Source of the DNA: a virus
Length of the DNA: 36,932 bases
IMG/VR virus record: IMGVR_UViG_3300035703_000225
Coordinates: 1 to 36,932 of that record
Strand: one strand, 5' to 3'
The translations under genes and the position numbers were made by a program. Under the pieces are notes generated by a model. The model did no database searches. It saw only the letters and a program-made list of their open reading frames with translations, and had not been told where the DNA came from. Positions 21,525 to 30,709 of the stretch are shown here, piece by piece. The number at the start of each line of letters is the position of its first letter. The first letter of the stretch is position 1.

Positions 21525-21809
21525 TCAGGCGTGGCTGATGTAGATGTTCGACGACGGCACCGCGCCCCAGGCGTACAGCCGGTTCGCGCCCGCGGTGCCC
21601 GGCGCCAGGTCCGCCATCGCCAGCGCGACCTCGACCTGCCCGGCGTGGTACTGCACCGCATTGTCGAGGTCGGCGGGCGGCGTCGCGCCGACGGTGGCGA
21701 CCAGGTAGACCGACCCGCTTTTCACCTGGAAGGTGACGGTGGTGGCGTCGGAGTTCGTCAGCTGCGTCCAGGCGTTCGCCGGGACGGAAACGGTATCGGT
21801 GCGGGCCAT
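21525..21809 (-). CDS. Small beta-rich tail-associated protein
   Basis: This 94-residue protein begins MARTDTVSVPANAWTQLTN; the rest is beta-rich (VTFQVKSGSVYLVAT) and ends NIYISHA. Short proteins with this N-AWTQL opening are frequent near phage fibres. CAGGAG precedes the ATG. It is likely a minor baseplate or fibre component by position. Confidence 0.72.
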   Translation of the reverse strand: MARTDTVSVPANAWTQLTNSDATTVTFQVKSGSVYLVATVGATPPADLDNAVQYHAGQVEVALAMADLAPGTAGANRLYAWGAVPSSNIYISHA

Positions 21810-21832
21810 GATGGTCTCCTGAAGGGTTGGGG

Positions 21833-22162
21833 TCAGGCGATGTCGCCGGCGACGACGACGGTGATGAAGCCGTTGTTCGGGAAGGTCTCGACCACGCCGC
21901 CGGCATAGGTCACCTCGAACTCGGCATCGCAGAGCTCAGGCACGGCGGTGTCGCCCGCCTGCCAGTCATAGGCGACGGTGGGCAAGCCGGTGGCGGTGAC
22001 GATGACGGCGGCGGCGCGGGTGATCCTGACCGTCCCGGTGGCGCGGGACCGCATGTTGAACCGCACGGTCGCGCCCGTCAGGTCGATCTCGGCCGCGGGG
22101 GTCAGGGCATAGACAAGGCGCGGGCCAGTGTCGGCCCGCTTGATGGTGAACGTCGGTTGCAT
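21833..22162 (-). CDS. BppU-N-like baseplate protein
   Basis: This 109-residue protein has the Ig-like pattern seen in BppU N-terminal domains: MQPTFTIKRADTGPRLVYAL, then DLTGATVRFNMR (about 26-37), AYDWQAGDTAVPELCDAEFE and a final hydrophobic beta strand. BppU domains attach receptor-binding proteins to the baseplate. Here it is a stand-alone domain. It starts 1 base after the stop of the repeat protein. Confidence 0.78.
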   Translation of the reverse strand: MQPTFTIKRADTGPRLVYALTPAAEIDLTGATVRFNMRSRATGTVRITRAAAVIVTATGLPTVAYDWQAGDTAVPELCDAEFEVTYAGGVVETFPNNGFITVVVAGDIA

Positions 22163-22163
22163 G

Positions 22164-23036
22164 TTACCCCTCGATGATCTCGCCCGACCGCAGGCTTGCG
22201 CCCAAGGTGCCGGTCCTGATGCCTGTGCCTGCCAGCGCGCCGCCACGGTCCGCCCCGGCCAGGACGCCCGCGCGGACGGATGCGGTGATGGTCCCGCCGT
22301 TCGTGGCCGCGCCCGGATAGGCGTCGCGGGCTCCGGTGATCCCGGTCGCCACCACGGGCGCGAAGATCACGTCCGCGAAGACCGCCAGCCCGGGGGCCAG
22401 CGTGACCGAACCGGGAACGACGGCCGGCGCGAAGATCGCGTCGATCCCGTCCACCAGCGGCGCGCCAAGGCTGACTGCCCCCGGCTGGACGACCGGCCCG
22501 AAGATCCCGTCAGCCCCGGTCACCAGCGGCGGCGACAGCGCCACAGCACCGGGCAGCACGGTCGGCCCGTAAATTGCATCCCCACCCGCCACGATCGGCG
22601 GCGACAGGGTGACAGCCCCCGGCACCACGGTCGGGGCGTAAATCGCGTCGGCCCCGCTCGTCAGGGGCGGCGCAAGGCCGACCGCGCCAGGCACGACGGT
22701 CGGGCCGAAGATGCCGTCAGGGCCCGTGATAAGCGGCGGGGCCAGCGTCTGCGACGGCGGCACCAGCACCACCGCAGGCGCGAAGATCGCATCCGCACCA
22801 TCGACCAGCGGTGGCAGGGCCGTGACCGCGCCCGGCGTCACCGTCGGGGCGAAGAACCCGTCCGCCCCGGTGACGAAGGGCGGGGCAAGGGACACCGCGC
22901 CGGGGATGACCGTGGCAGCGAAGAAGGCGTCGGCCCCGGTGACTAGGGGCGGAAGCAAGTCCTGTGCCGGGGCTCCCGAAGCCAGGGCAATGTCAAACCC
23001 GCCGCCCGGATTGCGGAGTTCGACATCAAAGCTCAT
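22164..23036 (-). CDS. Fibre protein built of nine 23-residue repeats
   Basis: This 290-residue protein has a 26-residue N-terminal cap (MSFDVELRNPGGGFDIALAS), nine repeats (about 27-232) and a C-terminal Gly/Ala-rich tail of about 58 residues. The repeat consensus is LAPPLVTGADAIFAPTVVPG followed by AVT: two short beta strands with a D-x-I-F/Y core. One unit carries a 2-residue insertion (VVLVPPSQT). Such repeats should form a long thin beta structure. ATGA overlap with the preceding gene. A fibre or collar role is inferred from position. Confidence 0.78.
   Translation of the reverse strand: MSFDVELRNPGGGFDIALASGAPAQDLLPPLVTGADAFFAATVIPGAVSLAPPFVTGADGFFAPTVTPGAVTALPPLVDGADAIFAPAVVLVPPSQTLAPPLITGPDGIFGPTVVPGAVGLAPPLTSGADAIYAPTVVPGAVTLSPPIVAGGDAIYGPTVLPGAVALSPPLVTGADGIFGPVVQPGAVSLGAPLVDGIDAIFAPAVVPGSVTLAPGLAVFADVIFAPVVATGITGARDAYPGAATNGGTITASVRAGVLAGADRGGALAGTGIRTGTLGASLRSGEIIEG
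22341..22958 (-). repeat. Nine tandem 69-bp coding repeats
   Basis: The tandem units have a period of 69 bases (one of 75), in frame with the coding sequence. Each encodes a P-L-V-x-G-x-D-x-I-F-x-P-x-V-x-P-G core. The units have diverged from each other in DNA while keeping the protein core, so the array is old or selected; copy number may still vary by recombination. Confidence 0.85.
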
Positions 23037-24943
23037 GCGGCGATATCCAAGGCCGACCGCCCGACATGCGTCCCGTCCTGGTAAGCGTCCACGTAGTAGC
23101 TCAGCGCGTTGTCATAGACCGTGAAGCTGAAGGCCGTGGTGCCCGCCGTCAGGGTCTGTTCCTGTAGTGCCTCGCCCGTGCTGGCGCGGATCAGCTTCAG
23201 GTCGGTCGGCAGGGCGGCATTGTTGCCCGTTATGCTGCCCGCGACAGTGTAGGTGCAGTGGTGCAGCGTGGCGAAAGCGACCATGCCGAAGCGCGCGGTG
23301 GCCGGGGCGAACAGCCGGAAGCTGCGCGCGGATTCGATGTTCATCCGACCGCTGTCTGCATCCTGCGCAAACCGCTTGAAGGCATCCCGCGCCCGCGCCC
23401 ATACCTGCGTGCAGCCGAGTTCCGCGTCGGTCTGCATTCCATCGGCATAAAGGTCCTGCCAGCCAGCGCCGGGGCCTTCACCTGCAAGATATTCGGCCAT
23501 CAGGACATAGGCATTGGCCGCGTTTGTGTTCCAGATCGTCATGTAGACCCCGACCGCCGCCAGCCAGTAGTTCGCCGGGGTGATCGAGATCGAAAAGCTG
23601 TTGACGGCCACAAGGTTGACCAGACCGGCATTGAAGTTGGTCATGCTCTTGAAGATCGTGTGCGATGCTGCCCCGATGCCTTGGGCGGGAACGTCGCTTT
23701 CGTAGTTCAGGAAGATGTAGCCGTTGATGTTGGTGACATAGGGGGTCGCTGCCGAGGCATAGCCGTCGATCACGATATCGTTCGCGCCCGCCGCAAGGGT
23801 GATCCCCGCGCCTTGGGCAGACCCGCCGTCGATCCGCTGTTGCAGGCAGAACATGCCGCAGACCACGTCAGAGACCCCGGTGTAGGTGCGATAGGCCTGC
23901 CCACCAGCCCGCCAGAGGTAGTTGACCGAGGCGCTGGTGTTGAAGTTGATGTTGAAACCCGACTGCCGCAGGGTGATCGTTCCAGGCTCGCCGACGATGT
24001 ATTCCCGCTTGAACCGCGCCGCGTCCCCGACCGCGTTGATCAGCGGAGACGGCAGTTCGACAGGCAGAAGCACCGAGTTCAGAACCCTCGTCGTTCCCGC
24101 AAGGGTGAACTTGTAGGTGACATAAAGCTTCACCGTCACATGGTTGCACTCGGCCACCGTCGCCCAGAGTTGCAGGTTGTGCGCCACCGTCGGATCAGGC
24201 ACGGCAGGGCGGTAAATCCAGCGGCAGTAGCGATCCGACGCCAGCGCCCGTTCCTGCAGGCCAAAGGCCGTCGCCGCGCCGCCGTCGATATTGGCGCTGA
24301 TGGTGAAGTCCACCGCCGCTGTCGATGCCTCGTTCCCCTCGATCACAAGGAACCAGTCCACGATGACCGGACTGTTCTCGGGCAGGATGCCGCCGCTGGT
24401 CAGTTGCGGGATCTGGTTCGTGCCGAAGTTGGTCGCCGTGGTCGGAAGCGCCGCGACAAGGCTTTCCAGCGGAATGCGCACCGTCTTGATCTGGGTCGCC
24501 GCCGTGTCGTCGTAGGTGTAGGTGATGTAAAGCAGGCCAGTGACGTTCGTCATGCCCAGCGTCGTGCCGCTGTTCTGGTCGAAGTAGACCTGCAAATCGC
24601 AGGTCATCGAGGAGCCGGTCCAGTTCGTCGTGAAATGCGAGGTGAAGTCGTGCGGCGACAACACCCCGGCGATGTTCTCGCCCGTGTTCGTGATATCGTC
24701 GGTCTCGGTGATCGTCGTATAGGCAGCCGCGCCAAGCCGCAGCCCCACCCGGTATTCGTTGATCGTTCCGCCTGTCGCCGTGATCAAGTCTTGAAACCCC
24801 ACTTCGGCAAAGACCGACACGAAGGTCGGGCTGGCCTCGGGGATTTCCACCGTGATCTGCGTCAGGTTGGTGACCGTGGCATCCGCGACCGTTCCCGTTG
24901 TCATCGGGAAGGCGTAGACGATGGTCTTTTCAACGATTGCCAT
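23033..24943 (-). CDS. Large beta-rich tail/fibre structural protein
   Basis: This 636-residue protein is rich in Thr/Asn/Gly beta strands throughout, from MAIVEKTIVYAFPMTTGTVA to YYVDAYQDGTHVGRSALDIA. Four or five similar all-beta domains seem to follow one another, but no named family or catalytic motif is visible. GGAG precedes the ATG. It lies between a small structural gene and the 23-residue repeat protein, within the baseplate/fibre block, so a virion tail role is likely. Confidence 0.75.
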   Translation of the reverse strand: MAIVEKTIVYAFPMTTGTVADATVTNLTQITVEIPEASPTFVSVFAEVGFQDLITATGGTINEYRVGLRLGAAAYTTITETDDITNTGENIAGVLSPHDFTSHFTTNWTGSSMTCDLQVYFDQNSGTTLGMTNVTGLLYITYTYDDTAATQIKTVRIPLESLVAALPTTATNFGTNQIPQLTSGGILPENSPVIVDWFLVIEGNEASTAAVDFTISANIDGGAATAFGLQERALASDRYCRWIYRPAVPDPTVAHNLQLWATVAECNHVTVKLYVTYKFTLAGTTRVLNSVLLPVELPSPLINAVGDAARFKREYIVGEPGTITLRQSGFNINFNTSASVNYLWRAGGQAYRTYTGVSDVVCGMFCLQQRIDGGSAQGAGITLAAGANDIVIDGYASAATPYVTNINGYIFLNYESDVPAQGIGAASHTIFKSMTNFNAGLVNLVAVNSFSISITPANYWLAAVGVYMTIWNTNAANAYVLMAEYLAGEGPGAGWQDLYADGMQTDAELGCTQVWARARDAFKRFAQDADSGRMNIESARSFRLFAPATARFGMVAFATLHHCTYTVAGSITGNNAALPTDLKLIRASTGEALQEQTLTAGTTAFSFTVYDNALSYYVDAYQDGTHVGRSALDIAA

Positions 24944-24969
24944 GGGTCACTCCTGCCCGCTCACCCGGA

Positions 24970-25377
24970 TCAGGCCCCCAGCCGGAAGATGCCGCTGGCG
25001 TTCCAGTTCACGTTGATGTCGCCGCCGTTCGGGGTGACCGGCAGGCCGGTGACGCCGGTGTCGATATAGGCGACCAGGCGCGAGGTGGCGGCGCTGCCCG
25101 TATCGACGTAGATCACGATCGCCTCGACCGTGGCACCCGTCACCGCCGGGAAGACGCTGTTGGCCGCGTCGAAGGTGCCGTCGGTGAAGGTCTTTGTCCC
25201 AAGCGTCTGGTCCGTACCCACCCGGCTTGCGCCAAGGTCATCCACGAAGTCGTGCGCGGCGTCGTAGGTGTAGACCCCGGTATCGACCAGCGCGGCCTTG
25301 ACCGTGCCCGCCAGCGACGTGTTGGCGGTGCCCTGCATCAGGGCCTCCTTCCACTTCGGGTAGATCGCGTTTGCCAT
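24970..25377 (-). CDS. Conserved phage structural protein (MANAIYPKWKE type)
   Basis: This 135-residue protein begins MANAIYPKWKEALMQGTANT and continues GTVKAALVDTGVYTYDAAHD, with VEAIVIYVDTGSAATSRLVA and GGDINVNWNASGIFRL at the end. This layout is common to an uncharacterised family found in tail regions of many proteobacterial phages. It reads as one beta-rich domain. Start 25377 is chosen because the family begins here. Confidence 0.78.
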   Translation of the reverse strand: MANAIYPKWKEALMQGTANTSLAGTVKAALVDTGVYTYDAAHDFVDDLGASRVGTDQTLGTKTFTDGTFDAANSVFPAVTGATVEAIVIYVDTGSAATSRLVAYIDTGVTGLPVTPNGGDINVNWNASGIFRLGA

Positions 25378-25435
25378 GGATATGCTCCTGTGTTCGCCTG
25401 AAGGCGGTGATGTGGTGCGGCGGTGCCGGGTGGGG

Positions 25436-25825
25436 TCAGATCGCGCCGTAGGTATTGAAGAAGGCGTCAAGCTGCGCGGGATCCTTGCCCTGCACGGTGC
25501 CAAGCGCAATCACGAGGGGATCATTGCGAAGGACGATGCTGGGGCGGATTGCGCGGGCCTTGGCAGCGAAGCGTTGGCCCTGAGGCAGTTGCGCGATCAG
25601 TGCATTCACGGGGGCCGGGGGTGTCCCGGTCAGCCATGCGTCGCCTTCGGCTTCCGTAATCCAGCCTTCGGTGACAAGGCCGATCAGCAGTTGCGCGAAG
25701 GTGATCTGTGTGGTCTGCGCCGTTGCCGCTTGCAGGGCATCGGCGGCAGCTTCCTCTTCTGGCGTGTATTGCCGCTGCGTTTGCGCGCCCGTGACAGCAT
25801 CAGTGATGACTGCAAAGCGTGGCAT
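25436..25825 (-). CDS. Hypothetical tail-region protein
   Basis: This 129-residue protein begins MPRFAVITDAVTGAQTQRQY, then a short helix rich in Glu/Ala (TPEEEAAADALQAATAQTT) and a helical C-terminal part (AFFNTYGAI). Proteins like this next to fibre genes often act as fibre chaperones or short tail parts, but no family is confirmed. Confidence 0.7.
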   Translation of the reverse strand: MPRFAVITDAVTGAQTQRQYTPEEEAAADALQAATAQTTQITFAQLLIGLVTEGWITEAEGDAWLTGTPPAPVNALIAQLPQGQRFAAKARAIRPSIVLRNDPLVIALGTVQGKDPAQLDAFFNTYGAI

Positions 25826-25852
25826 TATTGGCCCTCCCCTAAGTCTGGCAAT

Positions 25853-26371
25853 TCACCGGATTCCATACACGCGAACCGACCCGCCATCGAATGTGCCAGG
25901 GGTGGAGACTGTAATTGTGGTCGATGCGGTCGTTATGTTGGTATCGCCAGCCCTCGGATTGGCGGCACCGGAATCGCTTACACCGGCATTTGCCAAGGTG
26001 GCTGCAAATACGCCGTCTGAAAGGTCTATGTCGATAAAGCCACGAATGGTATCAGCCGTCCCTAGCAGATCATAAACCTGCACCCCGTTGAGATTTATCT
26101 GTGACGATCCAGTCTCGCCAACCCCGACAAAGACAAGTCGCAAGAAGCTGTAGATGGACAAGTCAAGGCTCGCCAGGCTCTGGCTGCTGCCGCTGGTCGT
26201 GGGAATCGTGCCGAGAAGAGTGGGCCCAAGCCGCAGGCCAATCGGCACGCTTGGGTCTTTCTCTGCGATGGCGATCGGGTTATCCCGCAGAGCCGTGATC
26301 GTCGATCCGCGCGGGCGGCCACCGGCCTGAACGGCGCTGTTCGGAAGCGAGGTATACGAGGTCACAGCCAT
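25853..26371 (-). CDS. Putative tail fibre or tip protein
   Basis: This 172-residue beta-rich protein starts MAVTSYTSLPNSAVQAGGRP. The sequence RGSTITALRDNPIAIAEKDP is a pattern often met at the N-terminus of phage fibre proteins, and the C-terminal 70 residues are Thr/Ser/Gly-rich strands ending VRVYGIR. It overlaps the hub gene by 10 bases. Composition is less GC-rich than the hub, as is usual for receptor-binding parts. Confidence 0.68.
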   Translation of the reverse strand: MAVTSYTSLPNSAVQAGGRPRGSTITALRDNPIAIAEKDPSVPIGLRLGPTLLGTIPTTSGSSQSLASLDLSIYSFLRLVFVGVGETGSSQINLNGVQVYDLLGTADTIRGFIDIDLSDGVFAATLANAGVSDSGAANPRAGDTNITTASTTITVSTPGTFDGGSVRVYGIR

Positions 26372-28101
26372 CTCCAGGGTTGCGGGTTGCCGTCAAGGTC
26401 AAGGTCGTCATCGTCCAGCCAGTAGCCGATGGTGGCTTTCTCGGTCGGGCTGGCGCTGGCCCATTCGGGCACGGTGTCGTCGACCCATTCCCACAGCGCG
26501 CCGACCATGTTGTTGTCTTCGGCCTCGAAGGCATAGGCGGCACCGGCGATGATCGTCTCGGCCTTCGTGACCAGCCAAAGGTTCGTCTCCGGCGCGCCGG
26601 TGAAGTCGGTGTCGGCGTAATGCGTGACCCGCACCTGGTCGCCGGTCCAGACGGTCGGCGCGGCCAGCGAAAAGCTGATCTTGCGCCGCACGTCGCGGAA
26701 CCGGCCGACATAGACCCCGGCCAGGTTCACGGCCAGCGCGTCGCTCGGGATCCAGCGGCTGAACATCTCGCGCGCGGTGGCCGTCTGGTATTGCGTCTCG
26801 GCCAGAACGTCCCGGTATTCGCGGGCGGACTCGAAGTTCGTGCTGTCCTTCATGTTGCCGACCCAGGACCGGGGCCGGTAGTAAAGGATGAAGCGCGAGG
26901 CCCGCTGTTCGGGGTGCGCGATTTCCTTGAAGCTGCCCTTCAGGATGTCGGCCTGCCAGTCGATCAGCACCGGCGACGCCTCGGGGGCCTGCGCCTTGAA
27001 CTTGATCTCCTGCAGCCGCTCATCCCACCAGAGGTGCATCAGCATCGAGGCACAAATTTCCCCGGCCAGGTCCTCGACCGGCGTCGGCTCGGTGATGTAG
27101 CTGGTGAAGGTATACTCCGCCCGCCATTCGTCGGTTTCGGCCTGCCAGTCCACGAAGGGCACGAAGGTCGAAGGGATGCCGCCGCCGACCTCGATGATGT
27201 CCTTCATGATCACGTCGCCGCGCACGCCCTCATAGGCGATCACGCGCTGCACGCGGGCGGCCTGCTTCTGCGTCGCGGCGGTCGTGTTCAGGACACCACG
27301 GATGCAGCCGGTGAAGGTCAGTGTACCAGCCGCACCGCTGCGCCCGGTGTAGGACAGAAGTTCGGACCCGATGCGCAGATACCCGGTCGCGGGATAGTCG
27401 GACTCGTATGCGTTGATGACCGCGAAACTGGTCTGCACCGCGTCGATGTCGAGCTGCAGCTCACCCGGCGACAGGGCCGGATAGCGGACGCCCGTGTCGG
27501 TGATCTGGCTCAGGATGTCCTTCGCCGTCACCTGCACCTGTTGCGCGGTCCGGTCGACCTTCGTCATCCGGTAGACCCGCTTTGTCATCGCGGCCAGCGT
27601 GTCGCCGCGGTTGCCTTCGTAGACCTCGACCGTGTTGCCTTCGTAGAACGGGTTCCGCCGCAGCCACTTGCCCCAGCGCGTGCCAAGGGTCATCGGGTCA
27701 TAGGCGCGGGTCAAAAGGTAGTCATCGAAGCCCACGTCGTTGTGCGGGTAGTCCGCCAGCGGAATCTGCACCACGGCGCGCAGGCCGATTGAGGCCTTGT
27801 CGTCATCGCCGTCGGCGACGTTCAGCTCGGTCGGCGCATACTGCGGCGCGCCGATCAGGCCGGGTTCCGCCAGCGCGGGCTGATAGGCGCCGGGCGTGTC
27901 GATCCACTGATGGCTTTCGTCCTTCGCCACGAAGTCCATGACGATCTCGGCCGTCATGTCCAGCGCCGCCCGGAAGCGGCAGGTGGCATCCGTGTTCCAG
28001 CAGGCCGCGCCGGTGGCGTTGCAGGGCGCGACCCCGAAAGTGCGGCTGCACTTCGGCTGCCGGATCCGCACAACGGTCAGCGGTTCCTTCGTGAAGGTCA
28101 T
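26362..28101 (-). CDS. Baseplate hub-like tail protein with Cys cluster
   Basis: This 579-residue protein starts at ATG 28101, which overlaps the previous stop (ATGA). Near its N-terminus it has four cysteines, C18, C27, C34 and C41, in KCSRTFGVAPCNATGAAC and following residues, a cluster suited to a metal or Fe-S centre. The body mixes beta regions (TCIRGVLNTTAATQKQAARV) and ends in an acidic tail (DDDDLDLDG). Iron-sulfur clusters are known in lambda gpL and in gene transfer agent hub proteins. Position after the tape measure and distal protein fits the tail hub. Confidence 0.78.
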   Translation of the reverse strand: MTFTKEPLTVVRIRQPKCSRTFGVAPCNATGAACWNTDATCRFRAALDMTAEIVMDFVAKDESHQWIDTPGAYQPALAEPGLIGAPQYAPTELNVADGDDDKASIGLRAVVQIPLADYPHNDVGFDDYLLTRAYDPMTLGTRWGKWLRRNPFYEGNTVEVYEGNRGDTLAAMTKRVYRMTKVDRTAQQVQVTAKDILSQITDTGVRYPALSPGELQLDIDAVQTSFAVINAYESDYPATGYLRIGSELLSYTGRSGAAGTLTFTGCIRGVLNTTAATQKQAARVQRVIAYEGVRGDVIMKDIIEVGGGIPSTFVPFVDWQAETDEWRAEYTFTSYITEPTPVEDLAGEICASMLMHLWWDERLQEIKFKAQAPEASPVLIDWQADILKGSFKEIAHPEQRASRFILYYRPRSWVGNMKDSTNFESAREYRDVLAETQYQTATAREMFSRWIPSDALAVNLAGVYVGRFRDVRRKISFSLAAPTVWTGDQVRVTHYADTDFTGAPETNLWLVTKAETIIAGAAYAFEAEDNNMVGALWEWVDDTVPEWASASPTEKATIGYWLDDDDLDLDGNPQPWRWL

Positions 28102-28895
28102 CCGGCATACCCCGTCACGGGCAGCGAGACGGCCACGAAGTCGCGCACGCCCATCAGCTGCGGCGCCACGTCCTGCCCGGTCCAGCACCAGCCCACGTCA
28201 GCCGCCCCAAGGCGCGAGGGGTTGCCAATGATGCCGAAGGGCCGGTTGGGCAGCGTCTTGGCGAAGGGCTCGAAGTTCGCCTCGTACCAGGCCTGCGTGA
28301 GGTGTTCCCAGGAATACTCCGCCTTCTGCGAAATGCGCCGGACGATCTGGCCAACCCACTGCCCGCCCTCGGTCTGCTGCGGCTCGGCCTCGGTCATCCG
28401 GTTCCATGTCAGGGGGCCGTGGCCGCCGTAGAAGGGCCGCTCCATCTGCAGGGCGACGCCCGCGCGGATGATGCCGATCTGCGCATCCGCCGACGCGCCG
28501 GTGACCTGCAGCCGGATTTCCCGGATCACATAGGGCGTGCCCGCGTTGTTGATCATGACGGCGATGGTGTCATTGTCCGCCGGCACGACGGTCGCCCGGG
28601 TGGTGTAGGGGCCGCCGACAACCGAGGCGGTCTGGACCAGCACCGTGCTGCCGGTGGACCCCAGATTGTGCGCCGCGATGAAGACGGTATCGACGTTCTG
28701 GTTCGCGGCGGTCTGCAGCGTCCAGTTCGAAGGCAGGGCGCCGCAGGCCCACCGCTGGGCGGTCAGGTCATTGGCGGCCAGCGCCCCGTTCGTGCCGCCC
28801 GCCGTGACGGTGCCGGTTATGGGTGCCCAGAGGATCCGCGCGTGGTTCAGGGGCTGGTTCGCGCCAAGGGTGTAGCCCGCAAGGTTCAGGGTCAT
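28098..28895 (-). CDS. Distal tail-like structural protein
   Basis: This 265-residue beta-rich protein begins MTLNLAGYTLGANQPLNHAR. It has a carbohydrate-binding-like middle (VIREIRLQVTGASADAQIG) and a C-terminal part with WEHLTQAWYEANFEPFAKTL. It lies between the tape measure and the hub, the usual place for the distal tail protein. It overlaps both neighbours by ATGA. The family is not recognised, so the call is positional. Confidence 0.7.
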   Translation of the reverse strand: MTLNLAGYTLGANQPLNHARILWAPITGTVTAGGTNGALAANDLTAQRWACGALPSNWTLQTAANQNVDTVFIAAHNLGSTGSTVLVQTASVVGGPYTTRATVVPADNDTIAVMINNAGTPYVIREIRLQVTGASADAQIGIIRAGVALQMERPFYGGHGPLTWNRMTEAEPQQTEGGQWVGQIVRRISQKAEYSWEHLTQAWYEANFEPFAKTLPNRPFGIIGNPSRLGAADVGWCWTGQDVAPQLMGVRDFVAVSLPVTGYAG

Positions 28896-30709
28896 GTGCC
28901 GACACTCACGTTCAGCCGAATGCCGTTCCGCTGCGCCTCGTTCACCCTGACAGCAATGGCCCGCGCCGTACGCTCGCCGATGCCGAAGGGATCGTTGACG
29001 AAGGTGATCCCCAGGTTCTGCGTGGCCTGTTGCGCCGGGGCGGCTGCGGATGCACCGCTTGCGCTTGCCGCGCCACCGCCCCCGGCAGCCCCGCCCTTCG
29101 CGCCCCGGATCGCCTTAACGAAGCCCATGCCCTGCGCGATGACCTTGGCGGCCGCGGCAAAGCCAAAGGTGCCTTTCTTGATCTCCTGGCTGGCTCCGAT
29201 GAAGGTGTTCACCAGCGCCAGCGCCGCGCCCGCCTTCTGCGATCCGGCAAAGAGGGTATCGAGCCCGCCCAGGATGTCGCTCACCATGCCGTTCGTCGCG
29301 CTGACCGCGCCCGCGCCCATGGCGCTGACCGCCGTCGCGACAATGCCGTTCGACGCCTCAATGCCCTGGGCCAGGCCAAGGCCGATGTTGTTGCCGACCT
29401 CGGCGAAGACGGTGGAAGGAGAATGGATGCCCAGCGTGTCGCGGGCGATTTGCGGGATCTGCGCGAAAAGGGCGGCGAAGGCTTCCTTCTTCTCGTTCAT
29501 CGCGTTCATCGCGCCCATGAATGCGCCGTTGACGATGCCAGCGCCCAGCATCTGGCCTCCCATGGTGCCGCCCGCCACGCCGTAGCCCCCGGCCGTGCCG
29601 CCGCTGATGTGGCCCTCACCGAAGGCGCCAGTCATCCATCCCGCGCCCTCGCCGAAGTTTTCCGGGCTATCCAGCGATCCGGGCTTGAAAGCCTCGGCGA
29701 CGGCCCGGCCGACTTCCTTCGCCTTGGTCACCACGGTGTCGAGCAAGGTCAGAAAGGCGTTGACCTTTTCCATCACCCAATCGACTGCACCGCCAACCGC
29801 AGTCTTGAACTCGCCGAAAGCAGACACTGCACCCGACGCGAACTTGGCGATCAGCTCGATCGCGCCGGCCACCGATCCGGCAAGCAGCCTCATCGCAGGC
29901 AAAGCATACTTTTCAATGGCCGGGACGACGTAATCGGTCATCGCTGGCAGGAGCTCATTCGCGGCTGCAAGCTTTGCCGCCTCAAAGCTTGCAGTAAGGC
30001 CATTCATCTTTTCATCGAACTTGCCGGCGGCCTCGATTGCATCTCCGCTCAGAACGACGCCAAGCTCGCGCGCGCGATCAACCAGGCTCTTGACCTGCCC
30101 CGGCGTCCCAGACAGTGCGGCCCCCATGCTGGCCCCTGCCCGCCCGAATAGGTCGGTCGCCACCGCCGCGGCTATGGCGGGATCCTTGGTTGCCTCCATC
30201 GTCGCCACGAAGGCGGCCATGGCCTTGTCGGTATCAAAGCTCGCGTCGGCCAGCTGCGCCTGGCTGATCCCGAGCTTCCCGAAGGCCGCGATCGCCGCCG
30301 CTGACCCCTCGCGCGCCTCGCCCAGCGTCTTGTTCAGCCTGGCGGCGGCACTGGCGAACTCTTCGTCCGTCATGTCCGCCGCTTCCTTGATCGCGAAGCG
30401 GTACTCCTGGAAGGCGGTGGTCGACATGCCAGCGGCCTTGGACGCATCGCCGATCGCATCACCGAAGGCGGCCGAGCTGCGGACGAAGGCAAGGGCCGCG
30501 CCGGTGACGGCCGCAACGCCAGCCGCGACGACCGCCATGTTCTTGCCAAAGCTCAACGCCATGCCGCCCGCCCGCTGCAGGCCGCCACCCATGCGCGCGG
30601 CGGCCCCCTGCAGCCCGGACATGGCCCCTTCGGCCTTTCCCATCTGGCGCATCAGCGGGCCGACATCGGCGGTCACGTCGATGACGATTTCGCCGACTAC
30701 ACTCGACAT
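28892..30709 (-). CDS. Tail tape measure protein
   Basis: This 605-residue protein has a helical, Ala/Gly-rich sequence with an N-terminal MSSVVGEIVIDVTADVGPLM (strand then helix), a first hydrophobic helix at about 57-76, long Ala-rich helices through 280, further hydrophobic stretches near 455-480, and a terminal part with Gly/Ala runs. The length would set a tail of about 90 nm at 0.15 nm per residue. Its start lies 13 bases inside the -1 chaperone frame, the standard order in siphoviruses. Confidence 0.9.
   Translation of the reverse strand: MSSVVGEIVIDVTADVGPLMRQMGKAEGAMSGLQGAAARMGGGLQRAGGMALSFGKNMAVVAAGVAAVTGAALAFVRSSAAFGDAIGDASKAAGMSTTAFQEYRFAIKEAADMTDEEFASAAARLNKTLGEAREGSAAAIAAFGKLGISQAQLADASFDTDKAMAAFVATMEATKDPAIAAAVATDLFGRAGASMGAALSGTPGQVKSLVDRARELGVVLSGDAIEAAGKFDEKMNGLTASFEAAKLAAANELLPAMTDYVVPAIEKYALPAMRLLAGSVAGAIELIAKFASGAVSAFGEFKTAVGGAVDWVMEKVNAFLTLLDTVVTKAKEVGRAVAEAFKPGSLDSPENFGEGAGWMTGAFGEGHISGGTAGGYGVAGGTMGGQMLGAGIVNGAFMGAMNAMNEKKEAFAALFAQIPQIARDTLGIHSPSTVFAEVGNNIGLGLAQGIEASNGIVATAVSAMGAGAVSATNGMVSDILGGLDTLFAGSQKAGAALALVNTFIGASQEIKKGTFGFAAAAKVIAQGMGFVKAIRGAKGGAAGGGGAASASGASAAAPAQQATQNLGITFVNDPFGIGERTARAIAVRVNEAQRNGIRLNVSVGT

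Noticed and set aside
22128-22946. Plus-strand frame rich in Arg/Gly opposite the repeat protein
   Set aside because: The repetitive Arg/Asp/His composition mirrors the 69-bp coding repeat on the minus strand; not an independent gene.
22341-22958. Tandem repeats considered as a CRISPR array
   Set aside because: The units are contiguous, in frame, diverged in DNA but conserved in protein, without spacers.
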